A stretch of 16,196 nt of DNA, from positions 1 to 16,196 of the forward strand of contig JAJYMF010000250.1 in NCBI GenBank assembly GCA_021787175.1, in the 5' to 3' direction. Positions 1 through 5,795 of this stretch are shown here, piece by piece. The notes beneath the pieces were generated by a model. The model worked only from the letters and a program-made list of their open reading frames with translations, did not search any database and had not been told where the DNA came from. Position numbers and translations under genes: made by a program. The stretch comes from Pseudomonadota bacterium. GTDB lineage: Bacteria > Pseudomonadota > Gammaproteobacteria > Xanthomonadales > Rhodanobacteraceae. The number at the start of each line of letters is the position of its first letter. Positions within the stretch are counted from its first letter, which is position 1.

Positions 1-186
1 TCTCGCATGCGCGACGCGCTGTGCTGTATCGATCTCTCTACACCACTGTGTGAGTGCCGAAACCGCGTCGAACATGGATCGACGCTCGATTTCCCTTCGT
101 AGTCTGTAGCGCCGGCGCAACACCAGCGTTGATTTCGACGTGCCGGCCGCCCATCGCTTCTTCGCGTAAACAGTCACTTGCATGTT
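1..186. other. Non-coding region upstream of the amyloid operon
   Basis: No convincing gene is seen here. Open frames cross the stretch on both strands, but they lack a ribosome binding site and recognisable protein features, and they run into the first amyloid-operon gene in other frames. The stretch holds one clear inverted repeat (65-85) and a 10-bp GC palindrome (GCGCCGGCGC, 109-118). Its likely role is as the regulatory region of the downstream operon. The window starts here, so the end of a preceding gene may lie just outside. Confidence 0.5.
65..85. promoter_or_regulatory. Inverted repeat, candidate activator (enhancer) site
   Basis: Perfect 7-bp arms GCGTCGA (65-71) and TCGACGC (79-85) are separated by 7 nt. 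The centre lies about 138 bp upstream of the transcription start predicted from the sigma-54 promoter at 187-202, a usual distance for the enhancer site of a sigma-54 activator. The repeat is seen directly. Its role as a protein binding site is inferred, and no activator gene lies in the window. Confidence 0.35.
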
Positions 187-202
187 TGGCATCGCCCTTG
201 CC
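187..202 (+). promoter_or_regulatory. Sigma-54 (RpoN) -24/-12 promoter
   Basis: The sequence reads TGGCA (187-191), then TTGC (198-201), with exactly the RpoN spacing: the GG pair at 188-189 and the GC pair at 200-201 are 12 nt apart. Against the consensus TGGCACG-N4-TTGCW, the mismatches are the C and G after TGGCA and the last W. Transcription would start near 213, giving a short leader of about 25 nt with the ribosome binding site at 224-230 and the start codon at 238. Position and spacing together make a chance match less likely. It should drive the amyloid operon and need a bacterial enhancer-binding protein. Confidence 0.65.
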
Positions 203-237
203 TCTAGGACCGTGCAATGGACCGAGGGGATGCCCAC

Positions 238-741
238 ATGCGTACAGCCGGCGGAAACACACGCACCACGTGGCTGGCGGGCTGCAAGGCAGCACTGCTG
301 ATTCTTGCCTGCGGTTTCGATCAGGCGGATGCCGCCGGCGCCCGCCAGGGCGTGTATCCGTGGCTGGGTGAAATCGTGCTGCTGCGCGACGTACCTGCAC
401 GCGCCGCCGTCCGGTCTGCCCCACCCGGCATGGCGCTGATCGTCGACCCCAGTCCGCGCGGTGAGCTTGAGGCCACCCTGGCTGCGCGCGAACTCGACGA
501 CGGCGATCTGCTGGCCACCGCCACGGCAGCGCCAATGGTCGGCTCTGCGCTGCAGGGCATGCCCAACGTCCACAGTCTGATCGGCCCGACGCTCGGTATC
601 GCGCCGGCGCGCGGTGCCGGTCCCGGTGGCGCGCTGACCGGACCCTTGGGCGCGCTGGGCGGTGCCACACGCGGCATCGGCGGTTCCGTCACCGGCGCGC
701 TGCAAGGCGCCGGACTGCTGCCGCCCGCGGGCGGCCACTGA
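238..741 (+). CDS. Secreted Gly-rich small protein, first gene of Fap-like operon (FapA position)
   Basis: A 167-residue protein of unrecognised family. I chose the ATG at 238 over the in-frame ATG at 217 because GAGGGG (224-229) sits about 8 nt before 238. The N-terminus carries a signal peptide with hydrophobic core at about residues 18-25; cleavage could follow the Ala-Asp-Ala near residues 30-32. Alternatively Cys25 (context Ile-Leu-Ala-Cys) could be a weak lipobox. The middle (about 35-110) is mixed in composition. Residues 114-167 are very rich in Gly, Ala and Pro with repeated GAL/GG motifs, a low-complexity tail that might insert in or line a membrane or assembly surface. It is the promoter-proximal gene; the next start codon follows its stop by 1 nt. 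By position it equals fapA, whose product in Pseudomonas influences fibre composition, but I see no sequence motif that proves this. Confidence 0.7.
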   Translation: MRTAGGNTRTTWLAGCKAALLILACGFDQADAAGARQGVYPWLGEIVLLRDVPARAAVRSAPPGMALIVDPSPRGELEATLAARELDDGDLLATATAAPMVGSALQGMPNVHSLIGPTLGIAPARGAGPGGALTGPLGALGGATRGIGGSVTGALQGAGLLPPAGGH

Positions 742-742
742 G

Positions 743-1372
743 ATGACGGGCATGCGCTCACGTCGGCTGCTGCTGCTGATCCTGCTGCCTTGCGCAGCCC
801 CGGCGTTCGCCGACGACTACACCGCCATGCTGCAGTACCTGACCCACAGCAGCATGGACGGAAACGCACTGGCCGGCGCGCACGGCGTGATCGCGGTCAA
901 CCTCGCGGCCGGCGACGCCAATTTGCAGACCAATCTCGGCGCGATCGCCGTTGGTGATCGCGCCGTCGCCATCGCGCTGCCCGCGCAGCAGATCGATCGC
1001 CTGACCGCGACGCACCCCGACGCTATGAGCGCGCGCATCGCCGGCAACGCGCTAGCCGGCGCGCGCGGCATCGTATCCATCAATCAGGTCAGCGGCATCG
1101 CCAACCGGCAGGTCAATGCGGTGACGATGCAGCTGAGCCCGCAAGGCATTCACGAGGAGGCGGCGGACGACTGGTTCGCCGCCTCGTTCGCGAATACGGA
1201 CGCGTCACGCGCGCGTCCGGCAGGGGCTTCTTCCCGCGAGCCAAGGTCCGCGACGGTGTCGTCGTCGGCCCTCAGGGGGTTGGAAGGAGTCGTGCAAATC
1301 AACCAGGTCGCGGGCATGGGCAACCTCACGGGCAACCAGATGGTGCTCAACGTGGAAACGCCTCCGCACTGA
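743..1372 (+). CDS. Secreted protein with three Fap-type repeats (FapB position, candidate minor subunit or nucleator)
   Basis: A 209-residue protein if the ATG at 743 is used; the in-frame ATG at 752 (206 residues) is also possible, and neither has a strong ribosome binding site, suggesting translational coupling to the upstream gene that ends at 741. The signal peptide has an Arg-Arg followed by a Leu-rich core and probably ends at Ala-Phe-Ala (residue 23). The mature protein has three degenerate repeats at about residues 39-71, 99-131 and 175-204. Each has the pattern G(N)AL.G..G(I/V)V.(I/V)N...G..N.Q.N, the pattern also seen in the large protein encoded next. Residues 132-172 form a linker rich in Ser, Ala and Arg. 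In Pseudomonas, FapB is a small three-repeat amyloid protein thought to nucleate FapC, which fits position, size and repeats. Function is inferred. Confidence 0.75.
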   Translation: MTGMRSRRLLLLILLPCAAPAFADDYTAMLQYLTHSSMDGNALAGAHGVIAVNLAAGDANLQTNLGAIAVGDRAVAIALPAQQIDRLTATHPDAMSARIAGNALAGARGIVSINQVSGIANRQVNAVTMQLSPQGIHEEAADDWFAASFANTDASRARPAGASSREPRSATVSSSALRGLEGVVQINQVAGMGNLTGNQMVLNVETPPH

Positions 1373-1396
1373 TTCCTACAAAGGCAGGAGATGAAC

Positions 1397-2776
1397 ATGA
1401 ACGCAAAACTCAACCGGACCGCGCTCGCCGTGGCCGTGGCATCGCTCTTTGCCGCGGCTCCCGCGGCATGGGCACAAAGCTGTGGCGATACCGGAGTCAC
1501 CTGCAACATCAACATCAACTACACGCTGGACCAGGTGGATTGGGTACGCAATAACACCTACACGCTGTATTCGGATGAGGTCGTGAACCACGATGAAAAC
1601 GTCGACACGAACTCCGACACGCAGATCCGCTACGTGCGCATGAACAAGGATCTCAGCCTGGTCACCGACATCACCATCAGCGGTGCCCCTGTTGTGTCGG
1701 GCAATATCGAGGTCGACTCGGCGGCGGTCGCGGTAATCGACAACCGGCAGTCGATTTCTTCCGAGTGGGTGGAAAACGATCTGCTCAACAACACCGCGTC
1801 GATCGGCGATGCAGTGGGTCAGACCGCGTCGGGCAATCTCGGCTTCAACGTGGCCGCGGGCGACAACAACGTTCAGGACAACGCTGCCGCACTGTCGGCG
1901 ACCGATGCCCAGTACGCCTTCGGCATGGCCGACGCCGAGATCTTCGTCGAGCAGGTGAACGGCGGGGGTAGCTCATACCACGATGGCGATTATTGGTGGT
2001 CGTCGGACGGCAACTACACCAGCAACGCCGGCGTGACCAACAGCGCCAGCCTGAGCGGTGATGCCTTCCAGAATGCCTCGGGCAACATCGGCATCAACAT
2101 CACTGCCGGCAACAACAACATGCAGAAGAACGCGCTCGCCGCGTCGGTGGCCACCACCAGCATGGCGCAGGCATCGGTCAGCTCGAACCAGAAGTCGTCC
2201 GGCAACTACGTGAGCAACAGCGGCTACTTCGATACGCTGGTCAGCACCTTGTACGTCACGCTGGGCGGCACGGTGTCCGGCAGCAATGAGGATGGTTCGA
2301 TCAAGGGCAGCTATACCGGCACGGCGGATCAGCGCTACGACATGTATCCGGACAACTGGGGCAAGGGCGCGAATGAGAGCCCGACCTCGCCCCATCCGAC
2401 CACGGGCCCCTGGCTTGGCCACACGGACTGGGACACGAGCACCCAGCTCACCGACATCAACGGCAACAACATCGTGCGCACGCCGGGCAATGACCCGGGC
2501 GATCCCAGCAACGACGGCGGCTCGCTGGTGATGAACGAGAACGGTCAGCTGACCATCGAGGAGATGGCGGCCACCCTGAGCGGCACGATTTCCTACGTGC
2601 AGCAGATCGCGGTGCTTGCCTCGAACGACGCCTCGCTGTCGGGCAACGCGTTGCAGAACGCCTCCGGCAACATCGGGGTCAACGTGTCGGCCGGCACCGG
2701 CAACATGCAGGCCAACAGCCTGGCGCTGGCCGTGGCGCAGCCGACCACCGGTGGCGGCGGCACGCCTCAGGAATGA
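1397..2776 (+). CDS. fapC: FapC-like major functional-amyloid subunit, three repeats
   Basis: A 459-residue secreted protein. I prefer the ATG at 1397 to that at 1391 because AGGAG (1386-1390) touches the latter but lies 6 nt from the former. The signal peptide ends near Ala-Trp-Ala (residue 26). The mature N-terminus carries the only two cysteines of the protein, seven residues apart. Three well-conserved repeats follow: R1 134-168, R2 217-251, R3 412-447, built on QNASGN(I/L)G(I/V/F)N(V/I).AG..N(M/V)Q.N. Linkers are 48 and about 160 residues; the long one is rich in Gly, Ser, Asp, Asn and Tyr/Trp. Three repeats with two linkers, high Asn/Ser content and the GN.G.N..AG..N.Q.N core are hallmarks of FapC-type fibre subunits. 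The protein is longer than the Pseudomonas FapC proteins I know, mostly from the pre-R1 segment and second linker. A strong hairpin follows the stop codon. A general adhesin is the alternative reading. Confidence 0.75.
   Translation: MNAKLNRTALAVAVASLFAAAPAAWAQSCGDTGVTCNININYTLDQVDWVRNNTYTLYSDEVVNHDENVDTNSDTQIRYVRMNKDLSLVTDITISGAPVVSGNIEVDSAAVAVIDNRQSISSEWVENDLLNNTASIGDAVGQTASGNLGFNVAAGDNNVQDNAAALSATDAQYAFGMADAEIFVEQVNGGGSSYHDGDYWWSSDGNYTSNAGVTNSASLSGDAFQNASGNIGINITAGNNNMQKNALAASVATTSMAQASVSSNQKSSGNYVSNSGYFDTLVSTLYVTLGGTVSGSNEDGSIKGSYTGTADQRYDMYPDNWGKGANESPTSPHPTTGPWLGHTDWDTSTQLTDINGNNIVRTPGNDPGDPSNDGGSLVMNENGQLTIEEMAATLSGTISYVQQIAVLASNDASLSGNALQNASGNIGVNVSAGTGNMQANSLALAVAQPTTGGGGTPQE
1796..1900 (+). 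repeat. Amyloid repeat R1 (coding)
   Basis: Encodes residues 134-168 of the FapC-like protein. It is the most divergent of the three: GQTASGNLGFN and VQDN replace the QNASGNIG and MQ.N seen in R2 and R3. Confidence 0.75.
2045..2149 (+). repeat. Amyloid repeat R2 (coding)
   Basis: Encodes residues 217-251. It shares ASLSG, QNASGNIG, the following N, AG and NMQ.N with R3. The similarity is also visible at the DNA level, where both contain the block GGCAACATCGG. Confidence 0.8.
2630..2737 (+). repeat. Amyloid repeat R3 (coding)
   Basis: Encodes residues 412-447, near the C-terminus, followed by a 12-residue Gly/Thr/Pro tail. It is closest to R2 in protein and DNA sequence. Confidence 0.8.
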
Positions 2777-2792
2777 TCGGTGGCAATAACCG

Positions 2793-2818
2793 GAACGGGG
2801 CGGCACGCCGCCCCGTTC
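2793..2818 (+). terminator. Intra-operon hairpin after the major subunit gene (leaky terminator or mRNA-protecting stem)
   Basis: Perfect arms GAACGGGGCGGC (2793-2804) and GCCGCCCCGTTC (2807-2818) form an 11-bp GC-rich stem once a four-base loop is allowed. Only a short pyrimidine-rich stretch (TCTCTTC) follows rather than a T run, so full Rho-independent termination is doubtful. It lies 16 nt after the FapC-like stop codon and about 50 nt before the peptidase gene. It could stabilise the upstream mRNA or limit read-through into the export genes. Confidence 0.6.
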
Positions 2819-2870
2819 TCTTCGCGGTGGCAACAACAACCGTTTCGGCAGCAAGCGGCGGAGAGTATCG

Positions 2871-3572
2871 ATGGAGCGGACCCTGATCCGTGCGATCGCC
2901 ATGGCGGCGGCCTTTCTCGTGAGCTTCGGCGTCGATGCGGCGGACGTCCGTTTCAGCGGGGTGCTGCCCGACGGAAGTCTGCTGACGCGCAATGTGGTTA
3001 GCCTGCGCGAGTCGCGCTACGTCAACATGATCCCGCAGCGGACCGACTTCAGCTGCGGTGCGGCGGCGCTGGCGACCTTGCTGCGCTACGCCTACCGCAT
3101 GGATGTGGACGAGAACGTCGTGATGCAGGGCATGCTCGCCGTTGCCGATCCGGCACTGGTTCGCGCACGCGGTTTTTCGCTGCTCGACATCAAGCGCTAC
3201 GTCGAAAGCCTGGGCATGCGGGGGCGCGGTTACCGCGTCGATCTGCAGCGTCTGCAGAGCCTGCGCATTCCCACGATCGTCCTGCTGGACACCCAGGGTT
3301 ACAAGCATTTCGTCGTGCTCAAACGCGTTGCCGGGGACCGCGTCGACGTGGCCGACCCGGCGTTGGGCAACAAGTCCTATGCGCTGGCCGACTTTCAGCG
3401 CATGTGGCCCAGCAAGGCCGTGTTCGCCGTGATCGGCAGCGGCTTCGATCGTGACACGGTGCTGTTCGACCGTTCCGGCCCGCCCAGCGCACGCGCGCTG
3501 TTTGCGCTGCAGGGCCCCATTTCCGACGGTGAACTGCTCGACTTCGGATTCACCCATGCGGATCTGTTTTGA
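2871..3572 (+). CDS. fapD: FapD-like C39-family cysteine peptidase, exported
   Basis: A 233-residue protein with an N-terminal signal sequence (cleavage near Asp22-Ala-Ala24), so it should act in the periplasm. The papain-like C39 fold is recognised from the motif IPQRTDFSCGAAALATLL, giving Gln56 as oxyanion residue and Cys62 as nucleophile. His146 (in KHFVVL) and Asp162 (in VADPA) complete the set, so the enzyme looks catalytically competent. C39 peptidases usually cleave after Gly-Gly-type leaders in bacteriocin export, but here no ABC transporter domain is fused; a stand-alone exported C39 domain is the mark of FapD, required for fibre biogenesis in Pseudomonas. GGAG at 2860-2863, 7 nt before the ATG, supports the start. 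The next gene's start follows its stop by 11 nt. The target within the operon is unknown. Confidence 0.85.
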   Translation: MERTLIRAIAMAAAFLVSFGVDAADVRFSGVLPDGSLLTRNVVSLRESRYVNMIPQRTDFSCGAAALATLLRYAYRMDVDENVVMQGMLAVADPALVRARGFSLLDIKRYVESLGMRGRGYRVDLQRLQSLRIPTIVLLDTQGYKHFVVLKRVAGDRVDVADPALGNKSYALADFQRMWPSKAVFAVIGSGFDRDTVLFDRSGPPSARALFALQGPISDGELLDFGFTHADLF

Positions 3573-3583
3573 GGGAGTGTGCG

Positions 3584-4378
3584 ATGCAGACGCGAGTGAT
3601 GGGTTTGACGGTGGCGGTAGCGGTAGCGGTGGCGTGTGCCAGCTGCCTGGGCGGTACCGCAAGCGCTGCGGACGCCGATCGCCCGTTGGCTCGCGGCCTG
3701 CAGGAGTTGCCCGAGACCGCCTTGGGTGACATGCGCGGCCGCTATCTGGTCGGCAGCAACACCGTGCTGTATTTCGGCGTGCAGATGCTGTCGAGCTGGC
3801 AGATGCCGGATGGACGCCTGCTCAGCGGCAGCGCGCTGGTCAATATCGATTTTCGCGGCGGATCGCCGGTGGTCAGCTTCACGCCCACGGTGAGCATCGT
3901 CAACACCGGACTGGGCGGCACGCTCGCCGACACGCACGCGCGTGCGATCGACAGCAGCGGCGTCGCCAACGCCTCCGGCCTGGTACAGAACATCCAGGTG
4001 ACCGGTGATCACAACCGCGTCGGGAATACGCTGCGTCTCGACGTACTGGGCACGGTTCCATCCGGTATCGGCGGCGGCAGCGGTCCGGATTCGGCGCAAA
4101 CCACCAGCGACGGCGCCAGTGCGCGCGTGGCGCTCACGCCGGACGGCATTGGTGTGACCCTCGCGCTGGCCGATCAGGGGCTGGTTCAGCAGATGATTCG
4201 CGGCAACGGCGCCGGCATGGGCAGTGTGCTGCAAAGCGCCGCCGTACTTGGCGACAATCATCTGATTACCAACCAGTTGCAAATGACGTTGGTGTTTCAG
4301 CAGCTGGATCCGGCGAATCTGCTGCGACAGAACGTAGCGCAGTCGCTGTCCCAGATGCGCGGGCTCGATCACCCCTGA
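3584..4378 (+). CDS. Secreted protein with repeat-like segments (FapE position)
   Basis: A 264-residue protein. I chose the ATG at 3584, with GAGGGAG (3571-3577) upstream; an in-frame TTG at 3569 overlaps the preceding stop region and is less likely. The signal peptide has a long Val/Ala core and probably ends near Ala28. A conserved-looking block at residues 41-55 (ELPETALGDMRGRYL) opens the mature part. Residues 123-154 (with NASG, N at 136, G at 141, N at 144 and 148) and about 207-238 (with G..N and TNQLQ) echo the amyloid repeat pattern of the upstream subunits but are more degenerate. The last 26 residues are Gln/Leu-rich. By position and by carrying such segments it resembles FapE, a minor extracellular Fap component. 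A role as a fibre component or accessory protein is inferred. Confidence 0.7.
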   Translation: MQTRVMGLTVAVAVAVACASCLGGTASAADADRPLARGLQELPETALGDMRGRYLVGSNTVLYFGVQMLSSWQMPDGRLLSGSALVNIDFRGGSPVVSFTPTVSIVNTGLGGTLADTHARAIDSSGVANASGLVQNIQVTGDHNRVGNTLRLDVLGTVPSGIGGGSGPDSAQTTSDGASARVALTPDGIGVTLALADQGLVQQMIRGNGAGMGSVLQSAAVLGDNHLITNQLQMTLVFQQLDPANLLRQNVAQSLSQMRGLDHP

Positions 4379-4448
4379 GGGGGTGGGGATGCCCCCGGGC
4401 TGGACTCGCGCGGTTCACGACTATCATTCCGGAGGGAGGGTTTTGTGC

Positions 4449-5789
4449 ATGCGCACCATCCATGGACGCACGCTGCTGGGGCTGATGGCGTTGTCGGCAC
4501 TGAGTTCGGAACCGCTGCTGGCGGCAGATGATGAGGCGGCTACCGATGCGGCTCAAGTGCAGGCGCTGCAGCGCGAGTTGCAGACGCTCAAACAGCACTA
4601 CGCGGAAGAGGTGCGCAAGCTGCGCGAGATCGACGCCCGCCTGCAGGCGCTGACCGCGCGGATGGGCGGCAGCACGGCCGCCGCCGCCCCACCGGTTGCG
4701 CCTTCGCCGGCATCGCCGATGATCGAAGCCGGCTCCGGATCAGCGGTGCCCGGCGCCAGCGCGATGGCGCAGGCGCCTGCCGAGGGCGCCAGTCGCCCGC
4801 CGGTCGGAACCCGTTCGGCTGGCGCCACGCGCAGCGTTGAAGACGTGCTGCTGCAGGAGCATGCAGTCTTCAATCAGCCGCTGATCCTCGAAGCCGGCAT
4901 GACCTATGCGCGCTATGACCGCAAGCAGCTCACCCTGAACGGATTTCTCGCGCTGGACGCGATCTTCCTCGGCAATATCGCGATCGAGAACGTCGAATCC
5001 GACACCTTTACCTTCACAGGTTCCGCGCGCTACTCGCTGACGCCCAATCTGACCGTCAACGTCGATGTTCCCGTGCTGCAGCGCTGGACCACCTATCAGA
5101 AAGGCGGTGCCGGCGGCGCGGCGGCGGTGGTCGCGGAGAAGCAGGTGGGATCGGAGGCCCATATCGGTGACGTCAGCGGCGGTGTCAGCTATCGGCTGTT
5201 CGCCGAGACCGCGACCCGACCCGACATCGTGCTCAACACCAGCGTCAGCATCCCGACCGGACGCGCGCCCTACGGCATCAGCTGGCGCGTGCTCGAAAGC
5301 CAGGGCGACTACATCCAGTTTGCGGTGCCGGAGACGCAGCCGACCGGCAACGGCGTGTGGGGCGCGTCGGCGGGGTTGTCATTCGTCAAGACGCTGGATC
5401 CGGCGATCCTGTTCGCCAGCATCGGTTACACGCACACCTTCGCGCGCCACTTCGACGATCTCGACACCAATCCCGCCACGCGCAATCCGGGCCGGGTCGA
5501 TCTGGGCAATGCCTTCAACTACGGCGTCGGCGTGGCGTTCGCGCTGAACGAGCGCACCAGCCTGAGCATGGCGCTCACGCACCGGTTCAACGGCGCCACC
5601 CGCGTGCGCGCCGACAATCTCGGCTACTGGCAGGGCGTGATCGGCAGCGACGGCAATGCCGCGGCGCTGAATCTGGGCATGACCTACGCGATCAGCCCGA
5701 AGTTCACGCTGGTCGCCTCGCTGGGCATCGGTCTGACTCCGGACGCGCCTGATGTGACCATGGGCTTCAAGATTCCGTTCATGCTCTGA
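4449..5789 (+). CDS. fapF: FapF-like outer-membrane beta-barrel exporter with N-terminal coiled coil
   Basis: A 446-residue protein starting at the ATG at 4449, with GGAGGGAGGG (4431-4440) 8 nt upstream; in-frame GTG 4383 and ATG 4389 upstream would spoil the signal peptide. The signal peptide ends near Leu24-Ala25. Residues 34-71 are a heptad-like coiled coil (VQALQRELQTLKQ onward). An Ala/Pro/Ser-rich flexible linker covers about 75-127. From about 128 the protein reads as a short helix followed by an outer-membrane beta-barrel with many alternating polar/hydrophobic strands, ending in FKIPFML. This layout (signal, trimerising coiled coil, linker, plug helix, barrel) is that of FapF, the trimeric pore that secretes Fap subunits. 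A 70-nt gap precedes it, longer than elsewhere in the operon. A general outer-membrane transporter family is the alternative if context is ignored. Confidence 0.75.
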   Translation: MRTIHGRTLLGLMALSALSSEPLLAADDEAATDAAQVQALQRELQTLKQHYAEEVRKLREIDARLQALTARMGGSTAAAAPPVAPSPASPMIEAGSGSAVPGASAMAQAPAEGASRPPVGTRSAGATRSVEDVLLQEHAVFNQPLILEAGMTYARYDRKQLTLNGFLALDAIFLGNIAIENVESDTFTFTGSARYSLTPNLTVNVDVPVLQRWTTYQKGGAGGAAAVVAEKQVGSEAHIGDVSGGVSYRLFAETATRPDIVLNTSVSIPTGRAPYGISWRVLESQGDYIQFAVPETQPTGNGVWGASAGLSFVKTLDPAILFASIGYTHTFARHFDDLDTNPATRNPGRVDLGNAFNYGVGVAFALNERTSLSMALTHRFNGATRVRADNLGYWQGVIGSDGNAAALNLGMTYAISPKFTLVASLGIGLTPDAPDVTMGFKIPFML

Positions 5790-5795
5790 GCGGGC

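Noticed and set aside
38..670. A 210-codon minus-strand frame over the amyloid promoter region
   Set aside because: It is Arg-rich throughout with no ribosome binding site, overlaps the sigma-54 promoter and first gene, and shows no recognisable protein features.
1796..2737. CRISPR-like or tandem DNA repeat array
   Set aside because: The repeated segments are in-frame protein repeats with diverged codons and unequal gaps, not direct repeats with uniform spacers.
4379..4396. GGGGG...CCCCC stem after the fifth amyloid-operon gene
   Set aside because: The stem has only 5 bp with an 8-nt loop and no T run; too weak to call a terminator.
4399..4427. Possible sigma-70 promoter (TATCAT as -10) before the barrel gene
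   Set aside because: No acceptable -35 hexamer at 16-18 bp, so I did not list it.
4383..4448. Upstream GTG/ATG starts for the outer-membrane barrel gene
   Set aside because: They would add 20-22 residues before a good signal peptide, while GGAGGGAGGG is correctly spaced only for the ATG at 4449.
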